A stretch of DNA of 35,909 bases from Butyrivibrio sp. NC3005 (GTDB lineage: Bacteria; Bacillota; Clostridia; Lachnospirales; Lachnospiraceae), in the NCBI RefSeq assembly GCF_000424545.1, contig NZ_AUKC01000041.1, forward strand, positions 1 through 35,909, read 5' to 3'. The first letter of the stretch is position 1. Each line of letters opens with the position of its first letter. Shown here piece after piece: positions 24,183 through 31,995 of the stretch. The position numbers and the translations under genes were made by a program. The notes below the pieces were generated by a model. It was not told where the DNA came from, did no database searches, and was given only the letters and a program-made list of their open reading frames with translations.

Positions 24183-25235
24183 ATGACAGATGAAAGATTA
24201 ATACTAATAGATGGAAGTTCAATGCTGGTAACTTCATATTATGGAAATCTTCCTCGAGCTATTCTGTTTGAGAAAGATGAAGAGAAAAAGAAACTGATGT
24301 ACAATCAGATAATGCATAATGATCAGGGAGAGTATACTAATGCTATGTTCACCATGATTAAAGTTATTCAAAAAATTATTAAAGAGCAAAAACCTACACA
24401 TATGGCTTTTGCTTTTGATAAAACAAGAGATACCTTCCGACGTGAGAAATATGCTGATTATAAAGCAAATAGAGGAGAAACCCCAGATCCATTAAAAGAG
24501 CAGTTTGTAAATATGGAAAATATGCTCATTAAAATGGGATTTCCTGTATTTTTTGATGACAATTTTGAAGCTGATGATATTGTTGGAAGTATTGCTGCAA
24601 AATTTGAAAAAGATATACCAACATATATCATTACCAAAGATCATGATTATTTGCAGCTTGTCAATGAATATACACGTTTATGGCTTGTTCAGACCAAAAA
24701 CGAGGCAGCAGATGAAATCATAGCAAAATACAGTTCAAAGTATGGTTATGATAAAAGAGAGTTTACCCTTCCGGATAAGGCAATTGAAGTCACAGAAGAA
24801 GTGTGCATAAATGAATATGGTGTTAAACCTTCCCAAATTCCGGATTTGAAGGGAATACAGGGTGATACAAGTGATAATATTCCTGGAGTAAAAGGTGTTA
24901 GTAGTGCTGCTTTTCCTTTGCTTAAAGAGTATGGGACAGTAGAGAATATTTATGCTGCAATAGATGACTGTAAGGATGAAAAAGCCCAGAAAGAACTTGC
25001 TAAATGGTGGAAAGAGAAACTTGGTATTAGCAGAAGTCCTATTAAAGCGATGATTACTTACAGAGAAACAGCTCTTATGTCTAAGGATTTGGCTACAATA
25101 AGAAAAAACTATCCTGTTGATAAATCGCTTGATGATTTTAAAATTCAAATTAATAAGGATGAAACAATCAATCAGTTTAACAGATTTGGATTTAAATCAC
25201 TTATAAATAAAATAGATGATTTATTAGTAGAATAA
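24183..25235 (+). CDS. Free-standing 5'-3' exonuclease (PolA N-terminal / FEN domain)
   Basis: A 350-residue protein equal to the 5' nuclease domain of DNA polymerase I without the polymerase. Acidic metal-binding motifs are seen in order: LILIDGSSMLV, AFDKTRDTFRREKYADYKAN, FEADDIVGSIA and IITKDHDYLQL, followed by the helix-hairpin-helix DLKGIQGDTSDNIPGVKGV. Such enzymes remove flaps and RNA primers. There is an insert of ~35 residues between the DHDY motif and the hairpin region. The ATG at 24183 has AAAGGA at 24169-24174; an ATG at 24174 overlapping the DUF4317 stop by four bases sits too close to that site. Confidence 0.88.
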   Translation: MTDERLILIDGSSMLVTSYYGNLPRAILFEKDEEKKKLMYNQIMHNDQGEYTNAMFTMIKVIQKIIKEQKPTHMAFAFDKTRDTFRREKYADYKANRGETPDPLKEQFVNMENMLIKMGFPVFFDDNFEADDIVGSIAAKFEKDIPTYIITKDHDYLQLVNEYTRLWLVQTKNEAADEIIAKYSSKYGYDKREFTLPDKAIEVTEEVCINEYGVKPSQIPDLKGIQGDTSDNIPGVKGVSSAAFPLLKEYGTVENIYAAIDDCKDEKAQKELAKWWKEKLGISRSPIKAMITYRETALMSKDLATIRKNYPVDKSLDDFKIQINKDETINQFNRFGFKSLINKIDDLLVE

Positions 25236-25250
25236 AAAACTGGAGAAGTA

Positions 25251-26123
25251 ATGGAAAAAATAGATAATAATACAGATAATAGTCCATCAAATGTTAAGGA
25301 AAAGTCACTCGTTAACCTTCCTGTATTATCGAAAAGATTACAGGCAGTTGCTGACATGGTAGATAAAGGTAGTAAAATTGCAGATGTCGGAACTGATCAT
25401 GGATTTGTTCCTATATATCTTGTAGGAAGTGGGAAAGTAAATCAGGCAATAGCTATGGATGTTAGGAAAGGTCCATTAGATAGGGCAAGGCAAAATGTTG
25501 CAGAATATGGACTTGAGGATAAGATAATGCTTAGATTATCAGATGGACTTGAAAAGCTTTCACAAGGCGAAGCTGATGAGATGATTTGCGCAGGAATGGG
25601 CGGTCCATTAATGGTAAAAATTCTTGAAGAGGGAAATCCAAGAGAAAAGAGATTAAAATATCTGATTTTGGAACCACAGTCAGATATTCTTTGCTTTAGA
25701 AAATATCTTAGAAAAAATGGATATAGTATTATATCTGAAAAATTTATTGAAGAAGATGGGAAATATTATCCTGTGATAAAAGCGGAGTGCTCTGACCTTT
25801 CATGCAAAGAAAACCTTTCTGAAATCTATGAAAAAGCTGCAGATTTTCTTATGACCAATTTACAAAAAAACGGTAGAGAAACTTCTTTTGAGCAAGCTGT
25901 TCGCATTTGCGACAGATTTGGACCTTGCATTATTATGTACTCTTGTACAAGAAAAGATGAAGGTAAAAGAAGTGATCTTTATCGCTTTTTAATGCATAGT
26001 AATAGAGTGTGTGATACAATTTTATATAAGATTAAGGATACGACCACAACAGAGAAAATGTTACGAATTAAGGAAATCAATGAGGAAAAATCTGATATAG
26101 AAGCTATTCTTTCGTTACTTTGA
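25251..26123 (+). CDS. trmK: tRNA (adenine-22-N1)-methyltransferase
   Basis: A 290-residue SAM-dependent methyltransferase that methylates N1 of A22 in tRNA. After a ~25-residue extension come LSKRLQAVADMV, the SAM loop IADVGTDHGFVPIYL, AIAMDVRKGPLDRA, MICAGMGGPLMVKIL and LILEPQSDILCFRKYL, all typical of TrmK. The C-terminal coiled-coil region (about 200-290) is also a family trait. GGAGAAG precedes the ATG. In many Firmicutes trmK is followed by the Nif3-like gene, as here. Confidence 0.92.
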   Translation: MEKIDNNTDNSPSNVKEKSLVNLPVLSKRLQAVADMVDKGSKIADVGTDHGFVPIYLVGSGKVNQAIAMDVRKGPLDRARQNVAEYGLEDKIMLRLSDGLEKLSQGEADEMICAGMGGPLMVKILEEGNPREKRLKYLILEPQSDILCFRKYLRKNGYSIISEKFIEEDGKYYPVIKAECSDLSCKENLSEIYEKAADFLMTNLQKNGRETSFEQAVRICDRFGPCIIMYSCTRKDEGKRSDLYRFLMHSNRVCDTILYKIKDTTTTEKMLRIKEINEEKSDIEAILSLL

Positions 26124-26196
26124 TTTTGAAATCAGTGACATTATGATAGATAGCTTTTTATATATTTTTTCTTTGTGTTTAATGAGGGGTATTGCG

Positions 26197-26979
26197 ATGC
26201 AGTTAAGTGAAGTTATTGATCATCTCGAACAGTTATCTCCACCTTCTTATGCTGAAAGTTGGGACAATGTAGGACTACTTGCAGGACGCAAAGACAAGGA
26301 GGTTCAGCGTGTTTTTATAGCGCTTGATGCTACTGATGAAGTGGTAGATGAAGCAATAAGACGTGACGCGGATTTGTTGCTTACACATCATCCGCTTATT
26401 TTTAAAGGCATTAAAAAAGTCAGTGATGAAGATTTTATTGGAAGAAGAATAGTAAGACTTTTGCGTTATGATGTAAGTTATTTTGCAATGCACACCAATT
26501 TTGATGTGATGGGAATGGCAGATGCGGCAGCAGATGAGATGGAATTGGAAAGACGTGACGTATTAGATGTCACATTTGAAGATGACATATCAAGAGAAGG
26601 CATTGGCAGAATCGGAAATCTTCCGGGAACAATGACATTAAAAGAATGTGCTGGTTTTGTAAAAAAGTGTTTTCATATCGGAAGTGTTCGTGTCTATGGG
26701 GATTTGAACAAAAAAATTCATCGTGTGGCTATATGTCCGGGATCTGGCAAAAGTGTAATTGGTAAAGCTTTAGACAAGAAAGTTGATGTTCTTATTACAG
26801 GTGATATTGATCATCATGAAGGAATAGATGCTGTATCACAGGGACTTCCTATAATAGATGCGAGTCACTATGGACTTGAAAAGATATTTATCCCGTACAT
26901 GAGAGACTATCTTCATAGGGAATTTCCATCATTGGAGGTAATGTGCGCAGAATTTAAAGCTCCATATTTTGATATTTGA
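26197..26979 (+). CDS. Nif3-like dinuclear metal-centre protein
   Basis: A 260-residue protein of the Nif3/YqfO family (Pfam NIF3), which forms hexamers with a dinuclear metal site; the biochemical role is not settled. Metal ligands are visible in LLLTHHPLIF, MHTNFDV, GDIDHHEG and DASHYGLEK. The short form without the PII-like insert is present. GAGGGG 7 nt before the ATG at 26197 fixes the start; upstream in-frame ATGs (26143, 26182) would add a hydrophobic leader that this family does not have. It follows trmK by 73 nt. Confidence 0.9.
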   Translation: MQLSEVIDHLEQLSPPSYAESWDNVGLLAGRKDKEVQRVFIALDATDEVVDEAIRRDADLLLTHHPLIFKGIKKVSDEDFIGRRIVRLLRYDVSYFAMHTNFDVMGMADAAADEMELERRDVLDVTFEDDISREGIGRIGNLPGTMTLKECAGFVKKCFHIGSVRVYGDLNKKIHRVAICPGSGKSVIGKALDKKVDVLITGDIDHHEGIDAVSQGLPIIDASHYGLEKIFIPYMRDYLHREFPSLEVMCAEFKAPYFDI

Positions 26980-26998
26980 CAAGAACAGGAGGGAGAAT

Positions 26999-28645
26999 AT
27001 GCCAACATTAATCATTCAGGGTGAAAAAAAGAATTACGAAAAAGGATGCACATTCGAAGATGTTGCAAATGAATATCAGGTTAGATATTCTAATCAGATT
27101 GCACTTGTAATCTTTAATGGAAAAATCCAGGAATTGTTTAAAAGAGTCGATAAAGATGGAGTGGTTTCATTTATTACAACTTCTGATAATATTGGCCACA
27201 AAACGTATTGCAGAACTGCTACTATGATGCTTATAAAAGCAGTTCATGACGTTGAACCAAAACTTAGAACAAAAGTTGAGTTTTCAGTTGGCTATGGATT
27301 TTTTTGTCATCTTTTCGGTGATGTAGAAGTTACAGATGAGCTTGTGTTAAGAATCCAGAAAAGAATGGAAGAAATGAGAGAAAGTGCACTCCCAATCACC
27401 AAAAGAACGTACCCACTTGATGATGCTAGAGAGATTTTTCGTGAACAGGGAATGATGGATAAGGTTAATCTGTTTAGATATAGAAGAGCCAGTGAAATCA
27501 ACGTTTACAGAATGGATGGTTTTTGTGATTATTTTTACGGATATATGCTCCCTAATACATCATATGTTACAGCGTTTGAAGTGAAAAAATATCGAAATGG
27601 AATAATGCTCAATCTTCCTCCAACTTCAGATCCTACTGTCATTCATTCATTTGCACCGAGAGAAAAAATTGTAGATCAGATGCTTTTGTCTAATGAGTGG
27701 GGACACAAAATGGGCATTGATGATGTTGGCGATTTGAATAATGCTATATGTAGAAGTGAGGTAAGTGAACTCATCTTGGTTCAGGAAGCTCTTCAGGAGC
27801 ATAGAATAGGTCAGATTGCTGAAAAAATTTACAGTAATTCTAACATTAAATTCGTGATGATAGCAGGTCCTAGTTCATCAGGAAAAACAAGTTTCGCCAA
27901 TCGCTTGTCTATCCAGTTAAGAGCACATGGAATGATTCCACATCTTATTTCTTTGGATAACTATTTCAAGAACAGAATTGATACTCCGAAAGATGAAAAT
28001 GGCAATTATGATTTTGAGTCTCTTGAGGCAATGGATCTTGTTAAATTTAATGAAGATATGACAAGACTCCTTAACGGAGAAGAAATAGAAATGCCTGTTT
28101 TTAACTTTGTTACAGGAACAAGAGAGTATAAGGGCGATAAGCTTTTACTTGGTGCAAGTGATGTTCTGGTTTTAGAAGGAATACATGGATTGAATGATCA
28201 GATGAGTTATTCCCTTCCAAAGGAATCAAAATTTAGAGTTTACGTAAGCGCTCTGACAACACTTAACGTAGATGCACATAATAGAATATCTACAACTGAT
28301 GCAAGGCTAATTCGCAGAATGGTACGCGATGCAAGGACAAGAGGTGCCTCAGGACGAAGAACAATTCATATGTGGCCTCTTGTGCGCGCTGGTGAAGAAA
28401 AAAATATATTCCCGTTCCAGGAAAGTGCAGATGAAATGTTTAATTCCGCTCAGATTTACGAACTGGCAGTATTGAAAAATCAGGCAGAACCGCTTTTATT
28501 CTCAATCACAAAGGATGATCCGGAATACTATGAAGCTAAAAGGCTTTTGAAGTTTTTGGATTATTTTATAGGTATTGATTCATCTGAACTTCCAGGAAAT
28601 TCAATAGTTAGAGAATTTGTCGGTGGAAGCATATTTAATGTATAA
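26999..28645 (+). CDS. Nucleoside (uridine) kinase-like protein with TGS/ThrRS-like N-terminus
   Basis: A 548-residue protein in two halves. Residues ~1-60 look like a TGS domain and ~60-200 like the second N-terminal domain of threonyl-tRNA synthetase, though the His pair of the editing site is not obvious. From ~285 there is a uridine kinase/phosphoribulokinase P-loop domain with Walker A GPSSSGKTS (290-298), LISLDNYFKNR and LEGIHGLND. The likely reaction is phosphorylation of a nucleoside with ATP or GTP; this arrangement is well known in Clostridia but poorly characterised. AGGAGGGAG directly before ATG 26999 decides the start. The gene overlaps nothing and follows the Nif3-like gene by 19 nt. 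Confidence 0.88.
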   Translation: MPTLIIQGEKKNYEKGCTFEDVANEYQVRYSNQIALVIFNGKIQELFKRVDKDGVVSFITTSDNIGHKTYCRTATMMLIKAVHDVEPKLRTKVEFSVGYGFFCHLFGDVEVTDELVLRIQKRMEEMRESALPITKRTYPLDDAREIFREQGMMDKVNLFRYRRASEINVYRMDGFCDYFYGYMLPNTSYVTAFEVKKYRNGIMLNLPPTSDPTVIHSFAPREKIVDQMLLSNEWGHKMGIDDVGDLNNAICRSEVSELILVQEALQEHRIGQIAEKIYSNSNIKFVMIAGPSSSGKTSFANRLSIQLRAHGMIPHLISLDNYFKNRIDTPKDENGNYDFESLEAMDLVKFNEDMTRLLNGEEIEMPVFNFVTGTREYKGDKLLLGASDVLVLEGIHGLNDQMSYSLPKESKFRVYVSALTTLNVDAHNRISTTDARLIRRMVRDARTRGASGRRTIHMWPLVRAGEEKNIFPFQESADEMFNSAQIYELAVLKNQAEPLLFSITKDDPEYYEAKRLLKFLDYFIGIDSSELPGNSIVREFVGGSIFNV

Positions 28646-28665
28646 CTTTTTGTCAACTTCATTCA

Positions 28666-28690
28666 GAAACTCGCATTTACTGCGAGTTTC
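28666..28690. other. Perfect hairpin after the nucleoside kinase gene
   Basis: GAAACTCGCA and TGCGAGTTTC form a perfect 10-bp stem around TTTAC, 20 nt after the stop. No T-run follows, so intrinsic termination is doubtful. Its 3' half is the outer edge of the repeat arm 28683-28785. Confidence 0.6.
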
Positions 28691-28785
28691 GTGAGAACAA
28701 AAGTCAAGCGGCAAACTGGTCCAAGGCGAAGCCTTTTTAAATGACCAGTTTGCGTAGTTTTTGGAACGTAGTGACAAAAATCTAT
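28683..28785 (-). repeat. Repeat arm (left-arm orientation) before copy B
   Basis: Its reverse complement matches 1593-1694 at roughly four of five positions. Internally, GCAAACTGGTC (28711-28721) and GACCAGTTTGC (28743-28753) form an 11-bp stem that encloses a second hairpin, AAGGCGAAGCCTT. It ends in AAAAATCTAT, directly at the first base of copy B. Confidence 0.8.
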
Positions 28786-28907
28786 AGGTTATTGTTTTCA
28801 TCAGGAAAATCAAGAACCGTACCAGACCAAAATTTGTCGTTAAGACAAATTTTGTCCTGCGAAGCAGGATTCTTGCTGATGATTATCCTAAATCTCAGCA
28901 AGAAGTC
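28784..28907 (+). repeat. 124-bp structured repeat, copy B
   Basis: Runs from ATAGGTTATTG to CAGCAAGAAGTC. It is followed with no gap by copy C, from which it differs at one base that I can see (ATCCTAAA against ATCCCAAA). It carries three stem-loops: AATTTGTC/GACAAATT, TCCTGC/GCAGGA and TTCTTGCTGA/TCAGCAAGAA. Confidence 0.92.
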
Positions 28908-29031
28908 ATAGGTTATTGTTTTCATCAGGAAAATCAAGAACCGTACCAGACCAAAATTTGTCGTTAAGACAAATTTTGTCCTGCGAAGCAGGATTCTTGC
29001 TGATGATTATCCCAAATCTCAGCAAGAAGTC
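28908..29031 (+). repeat. 124-bp structured repeat, copy C
   Basis: Second tandem copy, same length and same three hairpins as copy B. It is followed by ATAGATTTTTGTTATTT, the first bases of the right arm as seen after copy A, after which the arm is interrupted by unrelated sequence. Confidence 0.92.
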
Positions 29032-29063
29032 ATAGATTTTTGTTATTTGAACTAATTAGATGA

Positions 29064-29204
29064 GTTCTGATGGCTTGTAATATTTCATGAGCAGAACTGT
29101 TTATAAACGTTGGTTCGTAAGCCCCGGTTTTTAGCGCATTACGAACCATTACGTTTATAATCAAGCGAAAGCGTGTCTGCGACGAAATATACAAACATCA
29201 GAAC
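29064..29204. repeat. 141-bp nested imperfect palindrome (MITE-like)
   Basis: Outer arms GTTCTGATG and CATCAGAAC continue inward imperfectly (TTGTAATATTTC against GAAATATACAA). An inner stem pairs TATAAACG + TTGGTTCGTAA with TTACGAACCA + TTACGTTTATA around a GCCCCGG-containing loop. No reading frame is supported. Copies of ATAGATTTTTGT lie on both sides (29032 and 29228). Confidence 0.7.
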
Positions 29205-29225
29205 AGATTATATAAAACAAAAAAG

Positions 29226-29279
29226 TATAGATTTTTGTCATTTACATTCCTTTTTAAATGACCAGTTTGAGTAGTTTTT
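29226..29279. repeat. Rearranged arm fragment just before rnpB
   Basis: Contains the arm start ATAGATTTTTGTCA, then a 31-nt stretch at 29249-29279 that differs by one base from 28732-28762 (CCTTTTTAAATG ... GTAGTTTTT). The two pieces lie in opposite senses relative to an intact arm, so the arm has been deleted or inverted internally. Confidence 0.7.
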
Positions 29280-29289
29280 TTAATAAAAC

Positions 29290-29319
29290 TTGACAAGAAA
29301 GCTTCTATAGGAGTAAAGT
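29290..29319 (+). promoter_or_regulatory. Promoter of rnpB
   Basis: A perfect TTGACA (29290-29295) and TAAAGT (29314-29319) at 18-nt spacing predict a start near 29326, which agrees with the 5' end of the RNA derived from its P1 stem (29328). Confidence 0.7.
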
Positions 29320-29327
29320 AAATAAAC

Positions 29328-29741
29328 GTGTGAGTAGGATAAATGATCGCGGCCGCAAGTCCCGAAAGGGTGCGGGTGAGGAAAGTCCGGGCTTCATAGA
29401 GCAGGATACCGGCTAACGGCCGGCGGAGGCAACTCCCGGGAAAGTGCAACAGAAATAAACCGCTAACACGCAGTTAATGCTTCTTATGAAGAAGTATCTG
29501 TAGCTTGCATTTTTGATTTTATCTAATTTGCAAGGTTAGTAAGGGTGGAAAGGCAGTGTAAGAGACTACCGTGCCGATGGTAACATCGGTAGCCATGTAA
29601 ACCCTATCCGAAGCAAGACCGAATAGAAAGCGTTGACCCTGCTCGGTGAGCTTTCAGGTGGGTCGCTTGAAACGGCTGGTAACAGACGTGCTAGATAGAT
29701 GATCATTCTCGACATAACCCGGCTTATAGTCCTTCTCACAC
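29328..29741 (+). ncRNA. rnpB: RNase P RNA, class A
   Basis: The catalytic RNA that trims tRNA 5' leaders. The universal core is present: GAGGAAAGTCCGGGCT near the 5' end, GTGCAACAGAAA, GGTAAGGGTGGAAAGG-like sequence (AGTAAGGGTGGAAAGG), AAACCCTATCCGAAGCAAG and ACATAACCCGGCTTATAG near the 3' end. The ends were set by the P1 helix: GTGTGAGTAGGA (29328-29339) pairs with TCCTTCTCACAC (29730-29741) with one mismatch. At ~414 nt it is slightly long; the variable stem around 29470-29540 is AT-rich and extended. A lipoprotein gene begins 14 nt after the RNA without a visible terminator. Confidence 0.95.
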
Positions 29742-29754
29742 TTTAGAGAGAAAA

Positions 29755-30597
29755 ATGAGAGAATATAATTATTATATTAAAAAAATAAAAATATCCCTGT
29801 TGGTAGTACTGACAGGGATATTACTTTGTTCATGTCACAAAGAAAAAGGTAATATTAAACCTTGTGACTATTCAATGACTGTTCTTGAAAATGCAAATGT
29901 GTCTGAAGCATTTGAAAACGCAAAGAGGACAGAAGTTCAGATTCATGTTTTTGATTTTTCACTTTCGCCAGATAAAAATGACATAACAAATCCATCTGTG
30001 TCAGGATGTTTTGGCAGTGGTAATATTTTTCTTATAGATGAAGAGAGAATTATAATTGGAACAAATTATCACGTAATAAAATATTTGGATTATTCTAATG
30101 AAAATAAGTGCTATGTAACTTTTTTTAATGGAGTGACAAAAGAAGCGAAATTGCAATGTTATGATAAAGATTTAGACATTGCTTTTCTAAAAATTGATCC
30201 AAAACATTTAGATGAAGAAGTTAAGAAAGAATTAAAAAGTGTAGTACTTGATGATGTATCAAATGATAGACTTTCTGATAATTCCATCATTTTTTTGATT
30301 CATTCAAAGCAGATAGAAAGAAGCGCACTTCTTGAAAAAAAAGCAGAAGATAAAGTTGCTGATACCAGTTTTACAGGAATAGTTATTCAAAAAGAAGCTT
30401 TTGTTGAAAGTTTAAATAAGAACATGCTCTATATAAACTGCTATGTTGAAGATGGGATGAGTGGAACAGGTACTTTCGACGAATACGGAAACTATGTCGG
30501 AATGCTGGAAGGTGGAACAGAAGATAAGATGGCTGTAAGCATTTCATATGGAGATGTAAAAAAATATTTCAAAAACTCTGTTTTGTTAGCAGAGTAA
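29755..30597 (+). CDS. Trypsin-like serine protease lipoprotein
   Basis: A 280-residue lipoprotein: basic N-terminus, hydrophobic stretch (12-24) and a lipobox-like LCSC with C27 as the probable lipidated residue. The body is a trypsin/HtrA-like fold with a complete triad: H106 in IGTNYHVIKY, D141 in DKDLDIAFLKI and S236 in EDGMSGTGTFDEYGNYVGML. No PDZ domain follows, unlike HtrA. It should act on the outer face of the membrane, on unknown substrates. The ATG starts 14 nt after the RNase P RNA with only a GAGAGA-type ribosome binding site, so it may depend on read-through from rnpB. Confidence 0.82.
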   Translation: MREYNYYIKKIKISLLVVLTGILLCSCHKEKGNIKPCDYSMTVLENANVSEAFENAKRTEVQIHVFDFSLSPDKNDITNPSVSGCFGSGNIFLIDEERIIIGTNYHVIKYLDYSNENKCYVTFFNGVTKEAKLQCYDKDLDIAFLKIDPKHLDEEVKKELKSVVLDDVSNDRLSDNSIIFLIHSKQIERSALLEKKAEDKVADTSFTGIVIQKEAFVESLNKNMLYINCYVEDGMSGTGTFDEYGNYVGMLEGGTEDKMAVSISYGDVKKYFKNSVLLAE

Positions 30598-30723
30598 AGT
30601 ATTTTCGCTTTTTCCTGAAAGATTTTGGTAAATAGTAATATTTACAAATACAACCTCTTTGAGTAAGATAGTGTATGTTTGAATTGTGATTATTAATTAT
30701 TGATATATTAAGGAGATTTTTTC

Positions 30724-31989
30724 ATGGCATTAATAAAGAAACCCGTTACAGGAATGAAAGATGTTCTGCCTGCTGAGATGCAGCTTAGAGATTATGTTAT
30801 AGGAGTTATTAAAGAAACTTATGCTAAATTTGGATTTACATCAATTGAAACTCCGTGCGTAGAATCTTTGGCGAACCTTAATAGTAAGCAGGGTGGTGAC
30901 AATGAGAAGCTTATTTTTAAGATTATGAAGCGAGGAGAAAAGCTCCATATTGATACCGCAAAAGAAGAAAATGATCTTACAGATTCTGGACTTAGATATG
31001 ATTTGACTGTACCGCTTGTTCGTTTCTATGCTAATCATGCAAATGAACTTCCATCTCCTTTTAAGGCTTTGCAGATGGGATATGTATGGCGTGCAGATAG
31101 ACCGCAAAAAGGAAGATATCGTCAGTTCATGCAGTGTGATATTGATATTCTTGGCGAGCCTAGCAATCTTGCTGAAATAGAGCTTATTTTAGCTACCACA
31201 ACAACACTAGGAAAACTTGGTTTTAAAGGATTTCAAATCAGAATAAATGAGCGAAGAATTTTAAAGGCTATGGCTGCTTATAGCGGATTTGCAGAAGAAG
31301 CTTATGATTCAGTTTTTATTACTCTTGATAAGATGGATAAGATTGGCCTTGATGGGGTAGCAAAAGAACTTGAAGAAGATGGATTCTCCAAAGAATCTAT
31401 TGAAAAGTACCTTGATATATTCAGAGGATTGGAAGAAAAGAAAGGTCTTGATGCAGTAAGATTTATATCAGATACACTTGGTGAATATCTTGAAGAAGGC
31501 GTACGTGATAATCTTGAAGAAATCATTAACAGTGTTGAGTCCAATAAAGCTGCTGATTTTGAACTTGTATTTGATCCTACACTCGTAAGAGGTATGAATT
31601 ACTATACAGGAACTATATTCGAAATTGCTATGCCACAGTACGGTGGAAGCTGCGGTGGCGGTGGAAGATATGACAAGATGGTTGGAAAATTCCTTGGTCA
31701 GGATACTCCGGCGTGTGGTTTTTCAATTGGATTTGAGCGTATTATTATGATTATGATGGATGAAGGTTTTGTTGTACCTGGTACTTCCGATAAGACTGCA
31801 TATCTTATCGAAAAAGGTGTTGCAGGAGAAAGACTTTCTGATATCATTAGAGAAGCTCAAGAAGAAAGAGCTTCTGGAAAGCAGATTCTTGTAGTTAGAA
31901 TGAATAAAAACAAGAAATTCCAGAAGCAGCAACTTAATGAGCAGGGATATACAGAGTTTAAAGAATTCTATAAAAATCCATTGAACTAA
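30724..31989 (+). CDS. hisS: Histidyl-tRNA synthetase
   Basis: A 421-residue class II aminoacyl-tRNA synthetase that charges tRNA-His. Motif 1 region (GMKDVLPAEMQLRDYV), motif 2 (GYVWRADRPQKGRYRQFMQC), the His-specific LVRGMNYYTGTIFEI and motif 3 (GFSIGFERI) are all present. The anticodon-binding domain at the C-terminus is shorter than in typical enzymes (about 80 residues). Synthetic arguments for the paralogue HisZ fail because motif 2 and the C-terminal domain are present. AAGGAG lies 8 nt before the ATG. The 127 nt upstream hold no T-box consensus that I can see. It converges with sfp across only 6 nt. Confidence 0.92.
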   Translation: MALIKKPVTGMKDVLPAEMQLRDYVIGVIKETYAKFGFTSIETPCVESLANLNSKQGGDNEKLIFKIMKRGEKLHIDTAKEENDLTDSGLRYDLTVPLVRFYANHANELPSPFKALQMGYVWRADRPQKGRYRQFMQCDIDILGEPSNLAEIELILATTTTLGKLGFKGFQIRINERRILKAMAAYSGFAEEAYDSVFITLDKMDKIGLDGVAKELEEDGFSKESIEKYLDIFRGLEEKKGLDAVRFISDTLGEYLEEGVRDNLEEIINSVESNKAADFELVFDPTLVRGMNYYTGTIFEIAMPQYGGSCGGGGRYDKMVGKFLGQDTPACGFSIGFERIIMIMMDEGFVVPGTSDKTAYLIEKGVAGERLSDIIREAQEERASGKQILVVRMNKNKKFQKQQLNEQGYTEFKEFYKNPLN

Positions 31990-31995
31990 TAGTTT

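Noticed and set aside
28784..29031. Tandem repeats as a CRISPR array
   Set aside because: The units are 124 bp, directly abutting, with no unique spacers and no cas genes nearby.
29198..29449. Minus-strand 83-codon reading frame
   Set aside because: It overlaps the rnpB promoter and the RNase P RNA core and has no recognisable protein features.
30598..30723. T-box riboswitch upstream of hisS
   Set aside because: The gap is only ~126 nt, and no T-box consensus or antiterminator/terminator pair could be seen.
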